Made by a program: the position numbers and the translations under genes
The notes under the pieces: model-generated
What the model saw: only the letters and a program-made list of their open reading frames with translations
Told to the model about the DNA's origin: nothing
Database searches by the model: none
DNA from: Chitinophagales bacterium
GTDB taxonomy: Bacteria; Bacteroidota; Bacteroidia; Chitinophagales; UBA2359
Direction: 5' to 3'
Assembly: GCA_020629005.1 (NCBI GenBank)
Contig: JAHDEE010000011.1
Span: 11,882-56,501, forward strand
DNA length: 44,620 nucleotides
Shown: positions 44,230 through 44,620 of the stretch, one piece after another
Layout of the letters: each line of letters opens with the position of its first letter
Numbering within the stretch: position 1 is the stretch's first letter

Positions 44230-44620
44230 GGTTTACGTTTTGAGTAAGCAGATTAATACAAACAGTACAGCTGAATCCAGACGTAGTGTTGAAATCCGAA
44301 GACAGAATCATTGCTTGCAAAGCGATGTATTATTGCAGCAAGTATGCAAAAGGACTGCCAAGCTGAAGAAATCAGACGACGTAGCCTAGCAGCACCCGAC
44401 TACACATACACAACAAAGATAATGTCATTTTGTGCCTTGAGCTGAGTCTATTGCAATTCCGATTTCAGTGAAAATGTGTACAAGTCTTGCCCATCAAAGT
44501 AATGACAGTTTTGCAGGACTGGAGGCAGGCCCTAGTGCTGCGTAAACAAAGTTCGTAACACCTTTTAGGAGCTTATCTTTTTGTCAGACGAGGCGCGAGG
44601 AGGGAGCATAGCCTTAGCTA
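44230..44620. other. Upstream region of the giant gene, with probable start of an intergenic repeat at the edge
   Basis: There are 391 bp without a convincing gene. The minus strand reads TATCTTTG at 44414-44421, a TAnnTTTG-like box 184 bp upstream of the giant gene's start, without a well-spaced TTG element. The last 43 bp (44578-44620) are purine-rich and end in TAGCCTTAGCTA, where TAGC and GCTA begin an inverted repeat cut by the window edge. I suspect a dispersed intergenic repeat but cannot show a second copy here. Confidence 0.3.

Noticed and set aside
44565-44574. TTTTAGGAGC as a second copy of the 600-bp element's end
   Set aside because: Only about nine bases match. The following sequence does not resemble the inward blocks (no CCAGCGCG or TTCCAATG at the right distance).

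Overview
The window looks like chromosomal DNA from a marine or environmental member of the phylum Bacteroidota, most likely of the Saprospiria type. The reasons are five proteins with Por/type IX secretion (T9SS) C-terminal sorting domains, the Bacteroidota gene block ftsX-DUF3098-uppP, a DUF4856/imelysin/TonB-receptor iron locus, AT-rich TAnnTTTG-type promoter elements instead of obvious Shine-Dalgarno sites, and a giant DUF11-repeat surface protein. No rRNA, tRNA, CRISPR array or phage gene was seen.

Layout. 1-6137: the start of an alpha/beta hydrolase gene (minus strand), a divergent control region with two near-identical 23-bp dyads, then a tightly coupled four-gene operon (DUF4856 lipoprotein, imelysin lipoprotein, HTTM membrane protein, FecA-like TonB receptor) that probably handles iron or another scarce metal. 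6144-11139: a secreted intradiol-dioxygenase-like protein, a periplasmic coiled-coil protein of unknown function and a secreted purple-acid-phosphatase-like phosphoesterase. 11179-14161: a TfoX N-domain protein, a membrane-anchored coiled-coil protein, and a methyltransferase plus 3'-5' exonuclease pair.

14151-14764 is the most unusual stretch. It is a gene-less element of exactly 600 bp with imperfect terminal inverted repeats of about 65 bp, flanked by a perfect 7-bp direct repeat (TAATTGT). It has a long hairpin inside each end and a (TTTTGGG)n tract in the middle. It supplies the stop codon of the exonuclease gene. I read it as a MITE-like non-autonomous transposable element that I cannot assign to a known family.

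14878-17680: a three-gene minus-strand operon for surface glycan work (GT2 glycosyltransferase, WbqC-like protein, DegT-type aminotransferase). 17833-20244: a secreted LVIVD beta-propeller protein. 20613-22595: ftsX, a DUF3098 gene and uppP (cell division and undecaprenyl phosphate recycling). 22619-26703: a T9SS cargo protein of unknown function, a fused formiminotransferase-cyclodeaminase (ftcD) and an orphan ATP-grasp protein. 26851-44229: one 5,792-residue secreted protein. Its order is a Cys-rich N-terminal half, an SdrD-B-like domain, about ten Ig-like repeats, fifteen 161-residue FDLAL-type DUF11 repeats with Asp-rich linkers, two ordinary DUF11 repeats and a T9SS sorting domain. It ends at a strong intrinsic terminator.

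Most of the coding capacity is devoted to the cell surface. The T9SS cargoes, the glycan operon and uppP plausibly serve the same envelope, because T9SS cargo in this phylum is commonly attached to a surface glycolipid. That link is inference from the gene set; nothing in the sequence proves it.
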